Shown here: positions 22,213 to 32,327 of the stretch, one piece after another
Layout of the letters: every line of letters begins with the position of its first letter
How positions within the stretch are numbered: position 1 is the first letter of the stretch
Origin: Lentibacillus juripiscarius JCM 12147
GTDB lineage: Bacteria > Bacillota > Bacilli > Bacillales_D > Amphibacillaceae
Length of the DNA stretch: 64,000 nucleotides
Assembly: GCA_001311805.1 (NCBI GenBank)
Contig: BBCA01000002.1
Span: 1-64,000 of the forward strand
Reading direction: 5' to 3'
Notes under the pieces: model-generated
What the model saw: only the letters and a program-made list of their open reading frames with translations
Database searches by the model: none
Told to the model about the DNA's origin: nothing
Translations under genes and position numbers: made by a program

Positions 22213-22237
22213 ACTTACTGTAATACACCATGATGGT

Positions 22238-23695
22238 TTACTGATATAACTCGTTTAATGCTTTTTCCATCTGCTGATCATCTTCACCGGAACGAATATG
22301 CTCAACGATCTCGGTTTCAATCTTACCTGCCGTTTTATCATTCACTTTTCCGGTTGCCTTAAGTTCATGTTCCTTCTGGAAGGACTTCACTGCTTCTTCC
22401 GTATCCTGATTGAAGTAGCCATCAGTACGTCCCGGGTCATAGCCCAATCCTTTCAGCATAATCTGTATATTTTTCACATTATCGCCGGTATCGTTGTAAG
22501 ACAGCGGTTCAACAAGCTGGACTGGATTTGTGAAATAATAAGAAGGCTGCTCTTCTTTTATGGTTGGTTTGACGCCCTTCTCATGAATCCATGTCCCTTC
22601 TGGCGAAAGCCACTTGAAAAAGGTCAATTTAACCCTGCTTCCGTCTCCTAGCGGAAGTGCCTGCTGAACCGTCCCTTTGCCGAAACTTTTCGTCCCGACA
22701 ACATCATAGCCGGTTTCTTTCATGGCGACCGCCAATATCTCGGATGCAGAAGCACTGCCTTCATTAATCAATACACTAATTGGATATGGCTTCTTTTCAC
22801 CCAGATTGGAGTACGATTTGGATACCTGGCCATTCTGATCTTCAATCTGCACATATGGAATATCATCAGGAATAAAGTTTTTCAAGATCTTCTCGACAGC
22901 GGTCAACAGTCCACCTGGATTTCCGCGCACGTCAATGACCAAACCTTCAATCCCCTTATCTTCCAGTTCCTTCAGTTGTTTCGAGAAATGCTCAGCCGTA
23001 TTTTCTGCAAACGAGGTGATTTCCATTAACCCTGTTTTCTTGCCGTCAATAGTTTTCACTTCGGAATAAACCGTTTCAACCGGGATGTCATCACGGACGA
23101 GGGTGACATCGAAAGGTTCGGAAACTCCATCACGCTGGATTTTGATCACGACTTCCGTTCCTTTTTTACCACGAATTTCCTGAACCGTTTCCTGCAAGTT
23201 AAGTCCGGCAACACTTTCACCGTCTACACTCAGTATTTGATCGTTCGGACGCAGCCCTGCCTCTTCGGCTGGTGAATCTTTAATTGGTGACACAATAGTG
23301 ACTTTCCCGTCAACCATACTTACTTCCGCACCAATACCCTCAAATGATGATTCTATCGTATCATTAAAGTTTTTCATCATCTCCGCATCAAGGTATGAAC
23401 TGTACGGATCTTCCAAAGATGCAAGCATGCCTTGAATGGCACCTTCGATTAATTGCTTATCCTTCACATCTTCCAGGTAGTTGTCTTTGATTAAGTTATA
23501 CGCTCGTGCGACTTTTTGGATTTTGGCCGGTGGTTCCACATTCTCCTGATTTTGTTCATCCGTCTGATTCGCTGCAGAATCCTGTCCGTTATCCGGTCCG
23601 GGCTGAGCCAGTTTCACACCAGCATACGCTCCCGCAAATCCCAAAACAAGTGCAGCGAACAATAGTAGGACTATATGTTGCTTCTGCAGTTTCAT
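22238..23695 (-). CDS. ctpB: Carboxy-terminal processing protease CtpB (S41)
   Basis: A 485-residue secreted S41 serine protease. An N-terminal signal anchor (residues 8-27) is followed by a PDZ domain (about 120-200), the protease core with the Ser in GSASASEIL and the Lys in GTKSFGKGTVQ, and a C-terminal peptidoglycan-binding domain (GLGYDPGRTDGYFNQDTE). In B. subtilis CtpB cleaves SpoIVFA to activate SigK in sporulation; sporulation of this organism is inferred. Intact. It lies between the M23 hydrolase and minJ. Confidence 0.92.
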   Translation of the reverse strand: MKLQKQHIVLLLFAALVLGFAGAYAGVKLAQPGPDNGQDSAANQTDEQNQENVEPPAKIQKVARAYNLIKDNYLEDVKDKQLIEGAIQGMLASLEDPYSSYLDAEMMKNFNDTIESSFEGIGAEVSMVDGKVTIVSPIKDSPAEEAGLRPNDQILSVDGESVAGLNLQETVQEIRGKKGTEVVIKIQRDGVSEPFDVTLVRDDIPVETVYSEVKTIDGKKTGLMEITSFAENTAEHFSKQLKELEDKGIEGLVIDVRGNPGGLLTAVEKILKNFIPDDIPYVQIEDQNGQVSKSYSNLGEKKPYPISVLINEGSASASEILAVAMKETGYDVVGTKSFGKGTVQQALPLGDGSRVKLTFFKWLSPEGTWIHEKGVKPTIKEEQPSYYFTNPVQLVEPLSYNDTGDNVKNIQIMLKGLGYDPGRTDGYFNQDTEEAVKSFQKEHELKATGKVNDKTAGKIETEIVEHIRSGEDDQQMEKALNELYQ

Positions 23696-23885
23696 GTTTT
23701 CACCCCATTTAATATATTGCCCGGATGGCTTGTCCTGTTTTAAGTGTTAGAAAACTTGGCTTGCCGTTAAAGAGATACTTAGAAAGCGTTCTTTGCATCC
23801 ACAAAAGCCCCTACGCTTTGGAGTGCAAGCTTTAGGCGGTGCTCCCTAACTGCACTCATTCAGTATTTATATTTCTTAACTGCCT

Positions 23886-23922
23886 AAAAAGGCATCACAA
23901 CATTAATGTGCGATGCCTTTAA
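23886..23922 (-). terminator. Terminator after the M23 hydrolase gene
   Basis: Minus strand AAAGGCATCGCAC, 9-base loop, GTGATGCCTTT, then TTAGG. One mismatch in the stem. Confidence 0.72.
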
Positions 23923-23965
23923 TAGTATAGTTTATGCAAGCATTATGCAATAGCATTCATGTTAA

Positions 23966-25301
23966 TTATGGAAGGAATGGCATAGGATTAATACCGCCTT
24001 TATGACTCCATTTTCCATTATGCACTTCAAAGTGGAGATGGGCACCATAAGAATCGCCGGTATTGCCGACAGCACCCAATTTCTGTCCGGTCGATACGGA
24101 TTGACCAAGACTTACGGATCGTGCAGACATGTGAGCATAAACCGTTGACTTATTAAGCTTCGGATGGTACACGTACACAACATTACCATAGCTGGAGGAG
24201 TATGCTGACCTTGTTACAACTCCGGATGCGCCCGCTTTGATAGTTGTACCAATTGGTGCTGCGAAATCAACCCCCAAATGATCTCCATATGGCGCCGGTC
24301 TTGGACCGTATCCTGAGGAATACCTGCCATTTACAGGCTTAATAAATGTTCCGCTTCCTCCACCACTAAAATTACTGTTCGATTCATTTGATGAGCTGTT
24401 ATTTTCTTTGGACAATTGATTAAGTTTGCTTTTGGCTTCTTTTTTTGCATTTTCGATAACTGCTGCTTGATCTTTCAGTACCTGCTCCTGTTCACCGATA
24501 CTCATTTTGTATTCTTCAAGCTGATTTTGCTCTTCTTTCAGTTCCCCAAGCTTGTCTTCTTTCGCCCCCATTTGCTCGTCCATTTGCGCCCGCAGTGACT
24601 CAAGCTCCTGCTTTTGGTTTTCGAGTGATGCTTTTTGTTCTCTATTTCACCTTTCTTGTCTTCTATTTCTTTTTCTTTTCTTCCACTTCCGCTTGCTTGT
24701 TTTCCAGCTCTTTCTTTTCCTTCGCATGGGTTTCCATGATGTTCTGGTCCTGCTCCATTATCGTACTAACAGCGGAAGAGCGGCTGATAAAATCACTGAA
24801 ACTGCTCGATCCCATAATGACTTCTATGTATTTCATACTCCCGCCGTTTGACTGGATTGCACGGAGCCTATCTTTCAATAGCTGTTCCCGTTTTTCAATC
24901 CGTTCTTTCAGCTTTTTAATATCATCTTTCAGTTTGTCGATTTTCCCATTTAGCTTGTCCATCCGTTTTTTTAATGTTTCCAGCTGCTGGGTTGTTTCCG
25001 CAATTTCATTTTCTTTTGATTTGATGGTATTCCGGGTTTCGGCCAGATTCTGGTCAATTTCTTCAATCTCGCTATTGACGGTTGCCTGTTTTTCTTTATT
25101 TTCTTCAATTTTCTCTTCGGTGTTTTCTTTCTCGCTGTTCAAATTGGACTTTTTATCGCTTAACTTATCTTGTTTTTCTTCCAGTTCGTTTATTTCCTCT
25201 TTCACATTGCTGGCTGACTCAGCTGATACTTTGTGCCAGTCAGCCAATCCGGTTCCGAAAACTATAGTAGCAATAAGCGAATAGGCAATTGATTTCCTCA
25301 T
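23966..25301 (-). CDS. Coiled-coil M23 peptidoglycan endopeptidase (EnvC/CwlO-type FtsEX partner)
   Basis: A secreted protein of about 445 residues. A signal peptide is followed by a long, charged coiled coil (about 30-280) that contains the KYIEVIMGSSSFSDFISR segment also found in CwlO/PcsB N-domains. A C-terminal LytM/M23 domain has its zinc ligands in GDHLGVDFAAP and HLHFEVH. Two shifts near 24660 and 24635 in A-rich sequence break the frame. The start at 25301 has GGAGAGGGG upstream. It follows ftsX by 41 bases. FtsEX drives such coiled-coil hydrolases in several bacteria, so this is the likely client; that link is inference. Confidence 0.85.
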
Positions 25302-25342
25302 CACTATTTCCCCTCTCCTCGTCTATGAATAGTACATATTTT

Positions 25343-26236
25343 TTAGATCTTCAAGAACTTACGGACACTCATAACACTTCCCCATACGCCGATGAATGCC
25401 CCAATAACTAGAATGAGTAAGGAAAGCTGCCATGCGAATGGACTGAATGGGAGCAGTTCCACAAAATCGTACGTAATTTTATCACTGACATTATGGTCCA
25501 AATAGTAATACCCGGCCAGAACAGCCGTTATAGGCAAGATGGAACCCAGAACCCCGAGGAGCATACCCTCAATGAAAAAACGGCCAGCGGATGAATCCAT
25601 TTGTGGCACCAACAAGCTTCATAATACCAATTTCTTCGCTTCTGGCCATGATCGTTAGTTTAATCGTGTTGGATATCAGGAATATGGCTGTAAAGACTAA
25701 ACCGACAATCAAAATTAAGCCGATATTCCGGGCGTATTCGTTGAAGGTGAACAGCCGATGGACGACGTCTTTTCCATAGTTTACTTCCTGAATGTTTTTA
25801 AAGCTGTTAATTTTTTGGCCAGGGATTCTGTATCAGCAGGATCTGCAGCTTTCACGACGTAAGCATGGCTGAGCGGATTGTCCTGTTCAAACATCTTCAA
25901 TGCGTCGCCTTCTTCCCCCATGCCTTCAATCACCTGTTCAAGCTGTTCATCTTTGGATGAAAAGGCAACCGATCCTGCTTGGTCCATTTCCTGGATTTTA
26001 TCCCCCAGCTTCTGTATATCATCTTCTGTCGCTGTCCGGTCAATGAGCGCCTCAATCTGCACCTCTTCCTCAAGGCCGTCTGCCATATGATTAAGGTTCA
26101 GCATTAGTGCAAGGAATGCACCGACAAGTAAAAGTGTGGTCGTTACGGCACCAACGGAGGCCACTGTCATCCAGCCGTTGCGGAAAATATTTTTAACACC
26201 CTCCCGCAGATGCCGTTTTATCGTCCTAAACTTCAT
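25343..26236 (-). CDS. ftsX: Cell-division ABC transporter permease FtsX
   Basis: Four-helix membrane subunit that couples FtsE ATPase to an extracellular peptidoglycan hydrolase. TM1 is near residues 22-45, then a large extracellular loop, then TM2-4 with ISNTIKLTIMARSEEIGIMKLVGAT. Two shifts: a lost A near 25792 (ALKNIQEVNYG) and an extra T near 25580 (WPFFIEGM). The start at 26236 (MKFRTIKRH) lies inside the end of ftsE, nine bases from AGGTG, as expected for translational coupling. Confidence 0.92.
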
Positions 26237-26911
26237 AGCCATATTCACCTCGATGTTCGTCTCGCACGATCAGCCCGTCTTCGATTGCGATAACGCGCTT
26301 TTTAATCGCGTTGACTATTTCTCTGTTGTGGGTGGCCATTAGGATGGTAGTACCTCGAGAATTAATTTCCTCAAAAATACGCATAATTCCCCATGATGTC
26401 TCCGGGTCCAAATTACCGGTCGGCTCATCAGCGATCACAATTTTCGGATGGTTGACTATTGCCCGGGCAATGGACACACGCTGCTGTTCGCCCCCAGAAA
26501 GCTCGTCCGGAATGAAGCGTGCCTTATTTTTCAGACCTACTAATTCAAGCACATCCATTACCCGCTTCCGGATGCTGCGTGGCGATTCCTCAATAACTTC
26601 CAGCGCAAAGGCAATATTTTCATAGACTGTTAGTTTCGGCAAAAGCTTAAAGTCCTGAAAAATAACACCGATATCCCTGCGTAAAAAAGGGACGTGCTTC
26701 TTTTTATACTGCCCAAATCCATGTCGTTAATCGTGATACTGCCTTCGGATGGCTTCGCTTCTCGGTACATCAGCCTGATGAATGTCGATTTGCCAGCACC
26801 GCTCGAGCCGACAATATACACAAATTCTCCCTGATCAATATCAATTGTAATGCCATTAAGTGCAGTCACTCCGTTGACATATGTTTTATGTACGTCTCTC
26901 ATCTTTATCAT
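26226..26911 (-). CDS. ftsE: Cell-division ATP-binding protein FtsE
   Basis: ATPase of the FtsEX complex. Walker A GSSGAGKST, the FtsE-type FQDFKLLP Q-loop, ABC signature LSGGEQQRV, Walker B IVIADEPTGNLDP and the H-loop ATHN are visible. One A is missing near 26697 (GSIKRS should read GSIKKKHVPFLRRDIGV). AAGGTGA lies seven bases before the start at 26911. Heads an operon ftsE-ftsX-M23 hydrolase, with ctpB and minJ beyond. Confidence 0.95.
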
Positions 26912-27030
26912 CTATGGATCACCTTTTGTTCTGAAGTGTTGTTAAACATAGTTGTCGATTCTTCATAAACCGTGTTTTAATACGCCGGGGGTATTTTTAT
27001 GCGTTCCGACAAATTCAATAATTATTTTCC

Positions 27031-27039
27031 ATTATAACA
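27031..27039 (-). promoter_or_regulatory. Extended -10 promoter of ftsEX
   Basis: Minus strand TGTTATAAT, an extended -10; no good -35 at 17 bases. It would give a leader of about 110 bases. The remainder of 26912-27282 holds only the cccB terminator, and I see no gene in it. Confidence 0.45.
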
Positions 27040-27227
27040 TCTTTCGGCATGAATTTTAGACAAAATTATATTACATTTTCATTTCAATTTGTCATGTTGT
27101 CTGCGGTTTTTGTAAAACTTCGTACTATGAACTTTGAATTTGAAAGGAACACGAGGAAAGTTCCATGTTTTTTGCGGGGTGATGCCCAGAAAAGAAGGTG
27201 TTCCGGGAAAGCCTTGCAAACGTAATT

Positions 27228-27270
27228 AAAAAAGTTTGGCCTGTTTTCTCATTCGAAACAGGCCAAACTG
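27228..27270 (-). terminator. Terminator after cccB
   Basis: Minus strand AGTTTGGCCTGTTT, 9-base loop, AAACAGGCCAAACT, then TTTTT. A perfect 14-bp stem. Confidence 0.88.
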
Positions 27271-27282
27271 CTAGTCATCCAG

Positions 27283-27644
27283 TTATTTTTCTCCGCCAGC
27301 CATGATGCAAGTGTCTGAGCATCCTCTTCTGCTACATCCTGGGGAGGCATGTCGCCTTGACCATTCTGAATAATATCAACAATATCATCTTTAGAATGAT
27401 CTGCACCAACTGAAGTCAAATCAGGTCCAACTCCGCCAGAAAGATCTCCTCCGTGGCAGGAAGCGCAGTTATTTTGGAAAATTTCTTCCGCTGCAGCGGT
27501 TGATTCACCGTTTTCACCGGAAGACTCTTCCGTACCGGTGTCACCATTGTTTCCGTTATCAGTGCCACCGTCATCCCCACCGCCGCCACAAGCGCCGAGC
27601 ACAAGCGCCGTGCCGAACAGAATGGATAATAATCCTTTTTTCAT
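27283..27644 (-). CDS. cccB: Cytochrome c-551 lipoprotein CccB
   Basis: A small membrane-anchored cytochrome c. The lipobox ALVLGAC is followed by a glycine- and acid-rich linker, the haem motif CASCHGG and the distal Met in DMPPQ. As read, the frame runs on to 27249 through the terminator; adding one A in the run at 27286 gives the usual end WLAEKK with stop at 27283, which I prefer. AGGGGGA lies before the start. It lies between ftsE and prfB as in B. subtilis. Likely electron donor to a terminal oxidase. Confidence 0.9.
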
Positions 27645-27823
27645 GTTTAAATCCCCCTAACATAATGTAGTGAAAAGGTTATCAAGGATATTATAACCTA
27701 TTTCCATTATTTTAAAACCTGTACAAGAGAAATAATATCACCGGTTTTCCCTTACAAATCGCGGTACAATCAGCTTACTGGCAGATTGTGTCAATTTCAT
27801 GACTATCCTATGACCATGCATGC

Positions 27824-28925
27824 CTAGTCGATCAGGGAGCGCAAATAGGAGTCAATGAATGGGTCGATATTACCGTCGATAACACCTTGCGCATTCCCTA
27901 CTTCCTCATTGGTACGATGGTCTTTCACCATTGTGTATGGGTGAAAAACGTAAGAGCGGATCTGACTTCCCCAGCCAATTTCTTTTTGCTCTCCGCGAAT
28001 TTCATCAAGCTCCTGCTGCTGGCGTTCCAATTCCAGCTGATAGAGCTTGGACCGGAGCATTTTCATTGCGCGTTCTCTATTTTGAATCTGGGAACGTTCC
28101 GACTGACAGGTAACGACAATTTTAGTTGGCAAGTGCGTGATACGAACGGCTGAATCTGTCGTGTTGACGTGCTGTCCGCCGGCACCGCTAGCCCGATACG
28201 TGTCAATGTTGATGTCTTCATTATTGATTTCGATATCGACATCATCATCCATCTCCGGTGTCACTTCACACGATGCAAAGGATGTATGGCGTCTGCCGGA
28301 AGAATCAAACGGTGATATCCGGACAAGGCGATGTACACCTTTTTCGGCTTTTAAATAGCCATAAGCGTTATGTCCTTTGATCCACAATGTCACACTTTTC
28401 ACACCGGCTTCATCACCGGGGAGATAATCAAGAGTCTCCACGGTGAATCCTTTCCCTTCAGCCCAGCGCTGATACATCCGCAGTAGAATGCTTGCCCAGT
28501 CTTGTGATTCCGTACCGCCCGCACCCGGGTGCAGCTCCAGGATCGCATTGTTCTTATCATATGGCTCACTCAAAAGCATCTGTAACTCAAATTGATCAAC
28601 GGCACTGCGCAGTCCGGTGATTTCCTGTTCCAAATCAGCGAACAGTTCCGGGTCATTTTCTTCTTTCACCAGCTCGTAGGATACTTCCAGGTTCTCCAGT
28701 TTTTCCTCCAGTTCCTCAAAACCTTCCACATAGCTTTTCAGCTGATTTGATTCATTGATAACTTTTTGCGCTTCTTCCTGATTGTCCCAAAATTCAGGTT
28801 CTGTCATGCGCATTTCGAGTTCCTTTATCCGTTCCCGTTTGACATCTAAGTCAAAGAGACCCCCTGAATTCATTAATTCGCTTCATCATTCGTCCCAGTT
28901 CATTTCCAATCTCTGCAAGTTCCAT
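27824..28925 (-). CDS. prfB: Peptide chain release factor 2 (programmed +1 frameshift)
   Basis: Recognises UGA and UAA stop codons. The gene starts at 28925 ([10 protein letters not shown]) after AGAGGTGA, reads 24 codons to an in-frame UGA (28851-28853) and must shift +1 to continue [13 protein letters not shown]. The GGQ catalytic motif is in SGAGGQHVN and the release-factor 2 tripeptide region [10 protein letters not shown] is present. Every expected element of the shift site is seen, so this break is biological, unlike most in this window. It lies downstream of secA as in other Bacillaceae. Confidence 0.97.
28850..28865 (-). promoter_or_regulatory. Programmed +1 frameshift site of prfB
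   Basis: AGGGGG (internal Shine-Dalgarno), TCT, then the slippery CTT TGA C. It matches the conserved AGGGGGTNTCTTTGAC pattern except for spacing variants. A slow UGA lets the ribosome slip from CUU to UUU, so RF2 autoregulates its own synthesis. Confidence 0.95.
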
Positions 28926-29038
28926 CTGTCTCACCTCTAAGTTAGTTTAAAATAACAAGGAAAACACCCTCACCGGACCAGAAGTGCTTCTTTATTTAAA
29001 ACCGTCAGGAAACTATGGTCAATGCCATGGGTCCCCGG

Positions 29039-31555
29039 TTATTTGCCATGGCAGTGTTTATATTTTTTCCGCTGCCGCACGGGCATGGGTCATTCCGGCC
29101 AGTGGTCTCCGTCTTCACGTAAGGTTTGCGTGATTTTTTCTTTTCTTCCTCTTCCTGTTCGCCAGATACTGCCTGTGTATTTTGGCTACTTCCTGCCGCT
29201 GCAGATTATCCCTGATTTGGGCTTTCATCACATACTTGGCTACTTCCTCTTCAATTTCAACAATCATTTCTTCAAACATCTGGAAGCCTTCAGCCTGATA
29301 TTCCTGCAATGGATCATTTTGGCCATACGCACGCAAGTGAATACCCTGGCGAAGCTGATCCATCTGATCGATGTGATCCATCCATTTAGTGTCGACCGTT
29401 CGCAGTACAATTACTTTTTCAAATTCACGCATTTGCTCTGGTGACAGTTCCTGTTCTTTTTCATTATAGCGATGGTTGACAATACCCATAATAAAGTCAA
29501 TCATTTCGTCCGGCTCTTTGCCTTTAATATCATCGACTGAAATATCATCCGGGTTCAAGAGATTGCCATGCACATACTCAATGATGGAATCCAGTTCCCA
29601 GTTTTCGTCCAGTTCATCCTGTGTATTCGCCTGTACAACACGCTTAAGCGTAGACCGAATCATACCCTCGACAATTTCACGTAGATCTTCAGTGGCTTCA
29701 ATAACATCAAACCGCTGCTTGTATATGATTTCCCGCTGCTGACGAAGAACGTCATCATAGGATAGAACGGTTTTACGCGCATCAAAGTTGTTACCTTCCA
29801 CCCGCTTTTGTGCGGATTCCACAGCCCTTGATACCATCTTGCTTTCAATCGGCTGGGAATCGTCCATGCCAAGCCGTTCCATCATCGATCGCATATTGTC
29901 GGATCCGAATCGGCGCATCAGGTCATCTTCCATTGACAAGTAAAACTGCGTCACCCCTGGATCACCCTGACGCCCGGAACGTCCGCGCAGCTGATTATCG
30001 ATCCGGCGTGACTCATGGCGCTCAGTTCCAATGACGGCCAGACCGCCCAGCTCTGTCACACCATCACCGAGCTTAATATCGGTACCACGACCGGCCATGT
30101 TCGTTGCAATCGTAACCGCACCCCGCTGTCCGGCATTTTCAATAATTTCTGCTTCCCGGTAATGGTTTTTAGCGTTAAGGACGTTATGTGGAACACCTGC
30201 TTTTTTCAGCATCTTGGCAATCAATTCCGACGTCTCGACTGCGACCGTCCCGACCAGAACAGGCTGTCCTTTTTCATGCCGTTCTTTAATATCATCAACG
30301 ACGGCACGGAATTTCCCTTCGATTGACTTGTAAATCATATCCGCTTTGTCGTCCCGGATAATCGGCTTGTTCGTCGGAATAGCAATAACATCCATGTTGT
30401 AAATGTTACGGAATTCCTCTTCTTCTGTTTTAGCTGTACCGGTCATCCCGGAGAGCTTCTGATACATGCGGAAGAAATTCTGGAACGTAATCGATGCCAG
30501 GGTCATACTTTCGTTCTGGATCTGCAGCCCTTCTTTTGCTTCAATTGCCTGGTGCAGCCCGTCACTGTAGCGGCGGCCTTTCATCAGACGACCGGTGAAT
30601 TGGTCAACGATGACAACCTCGCCTTCTTCAACAACATAATCAGTATCACGCTGCATCGACACGTGGGCTTTTAATGCTTGGTTAATATGGTGGGTGAGTG
30701 ATACATGATTCAAGTCAAACAGATTTTCAATACTGAAATAGCGCTCAGCCTTGTTGATGCCTTCTTCCGTCAGCTGGACACCTTTCGTTTTTTCATCATA
30801 CGTATAATCCGTCTCACGGCTTAAAATCCGAACAAACCCATTTGCCTGCTGGTACATCGATGCCGATTTTTGGGCAGAACCTGAAATGATCAGTGGTGTA
30901 CGTGCCTCGTCAATCAGGATCGAGTCCACCTCGTCAATAATGGCAAAGTTCAGCGGGCGCTGCACCATCTGTTCTTTGTATAGAACCATGTTATCACGCA
31001 AATAGTCAAAGCCGAACTCGTTATTCGTGCCGTACGTAATGTCACTATAATAGGCTTCCCGCTTTTCTTCTTTCGTCATGCCATTGCCGTTAAGACCGAC
31101 AGTCAGGCCAAGAAAATTGTACAGTTCACCCATATCCTTCGCGTCACGACCGGCCAGGTAATCGTTGACCGTAATAATATGGACACCTTTTCCGGATATG
31201 GCGTTCAAATAAGCCGGCATGGTGGATGCCAATGTTTTCCCTTCCCCTGTTTTCATTTCGGCGATATTGCCTTCATGTAATGCTACTGCACCTGTCAGCT
31301 GAACAGGGAACGGACGCATGCCCAGCACACGTTTCGCACCTTCTCTCACCACCGCATAGGCTTCAGGAAGCAAATCATCAAGTGACTCACCATTTGCATG
31401 ACGTTCTTTAAATTCTTCTGTTTTATTTTTAATTCATCATCTGACAATTTTTCTATATCAGGTTCCAGCGTTTCTATCTGATCGACTTTTTTTCTGTAAA
31501 CGGTTCAGTTGTTTTTTATTTCCATCCCCAAAATCCTGGTCAGTAATCCAGCCAT
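29039..31555 (-). CDS. secA: Preprotein translocase ATPase SecA
   Basis: Motor of Sec-dependent export. Walker A MKTGEGKT, Walker [10 protein letters not shown], helicase motif RGTDI and [10 protein letters not shown] and the C-terminal zinc motif CPCGSGKKYKHC are seen. The start at 31555 ([10 protein letters not shown]) follows GAGGAG. Three shifts lie in the first 60 codons (near 31525, 31490 and 31430) and two at the 3' end (near 29130 and 29058), all in homopolymers; the stop after correction is at 29039. Normal length, about 838 residues. prfB follows. Confidence 0.95.
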
Positions 31556-31808
31556 TTAAAACGCTCCTCATATGATTTCAGCAAATATGCAATATCTTAT
31601 TATAACCCAATACTAATCATAACGCATCTGTTCTTCTGTTACAACTGATGAACACGGTAATAGACTGTCGAAACTTCCCTGTCCTGTGTGTTCACAGGCT
31701 AAAACCGTCACGTCCTGTGCGTTGAAAAATTGAAAGAACAGTCCGGGGATGAACTGTTCTTTCGAGTGAGGATTATAGAGGCTTACATGGAGGTAATGAA
31801 AAGGAAGC

Positions 31809-31964
31809 TTATGTAAGTGAATAGGTATGTGACTGCTCTTTTTGCTTCCTGTCCAATTCGGCAAGCTGGCGATTGGTCGAGGCGATGATCGCCACTAACT
31901 GTGCAATGGTCTGTTCATGCTGCTCGACCTTTCTCACCAGTTCATCATACTTGCATTCACTCAC
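31809..31964 (-). CDS. Small coiled-coil protein of unknown function
   Basis: A 51-residue open frame starting with GTG at 31964, MSECKYDELVRK at the N-terminus and ending HTYSLT. AAAGGAG lies nine bases before the start. The middle is a predicted short amphipathic helix (DELVRKVEQHEQTIAQL), rich in Glu and Gln. It lies alone between degU and secA, where B. subtilis has the flagellar and hpf genes. I do not recognise it; the ribosome-binding site and biased composition suggest it is real. Confidence 0.6.
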   Translation of the reverse strand: MSECKYDELVRKVEQHEQTIAQLVAIIASTNRQLAELDRKQKEQSHTYSLT

Positions 31965-32275
31965 ATAAATTGCTCCTTTCATCTAGTGTGATTCATTTAT
32001 AGCACGAAACCGGCAAAGAGCGCCAATTGCTATTTTTGCTTTTCAGCTTGCCATTCGACATAATTTTATGGCGAAAACACAATTTTCGACGCATCCGTAT
32101 GTATAATTCGTGAAAAATAGCGAATGAATAAACTTCAAAATTAAAAATTAGTATTCTGTGCGACAAGTTTCGACAAAACAGGTAGTCAACTGGTACGAAA
32201 GCTGATATGGCATGGTTAGGAAGGACTTTGGAATAACATTAATCCGTTCTTTCCGTGGAAAAGAGGGGCTAAAAA
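31965..32275. other. Intergenic stretch between degU terminator and small ORF
   Basis: AT-rich and without a convincing open frame on either strand. It is the position of degV, comF, flagellar and hpf genes in B. subtilis; none of these is recognisable here, even as fragments. Confidence 0.6.
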
Positions 32276-32312
32276 TAAGGAAGGCGATCCCTCGTTCACA
32301 GGGGTCGCCTAA
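32276..32312 (-). terminator. Terminator after degU
   Basis: Minus strand AGGCGACCCC, 9-base loop, GGGATCGCCT, then TCCTTATTTTT. It starts about 16 bases after the truncated degU coding region. Confidence 0.78.
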
Positions 32313-32327
32313 TCCAATCATGTATGT

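Noticed and set aside
24595..25284. A 229-codon open frame on the + strand
   Set aside because: It is antisense to the coiled-coil region of the M23 hydrolase; the Glu/Lys-rich codons on the minus strand produce a long Ser/Phe-rich shadow frame.
27249..27282. cccB C-terminal extension [12 protein letters not shown]
   Set aside because: It enters the terminator stem. One extra A in the preceding run gives the normal end WLAEKK.
31613..31864. An 83-codon frame on the minus strand (MPNWTGSKKSS)
   Set aside because: No ribosome-binding site, odd composition, and it overlaps in another frame the better supported small gene at 31809-31964.
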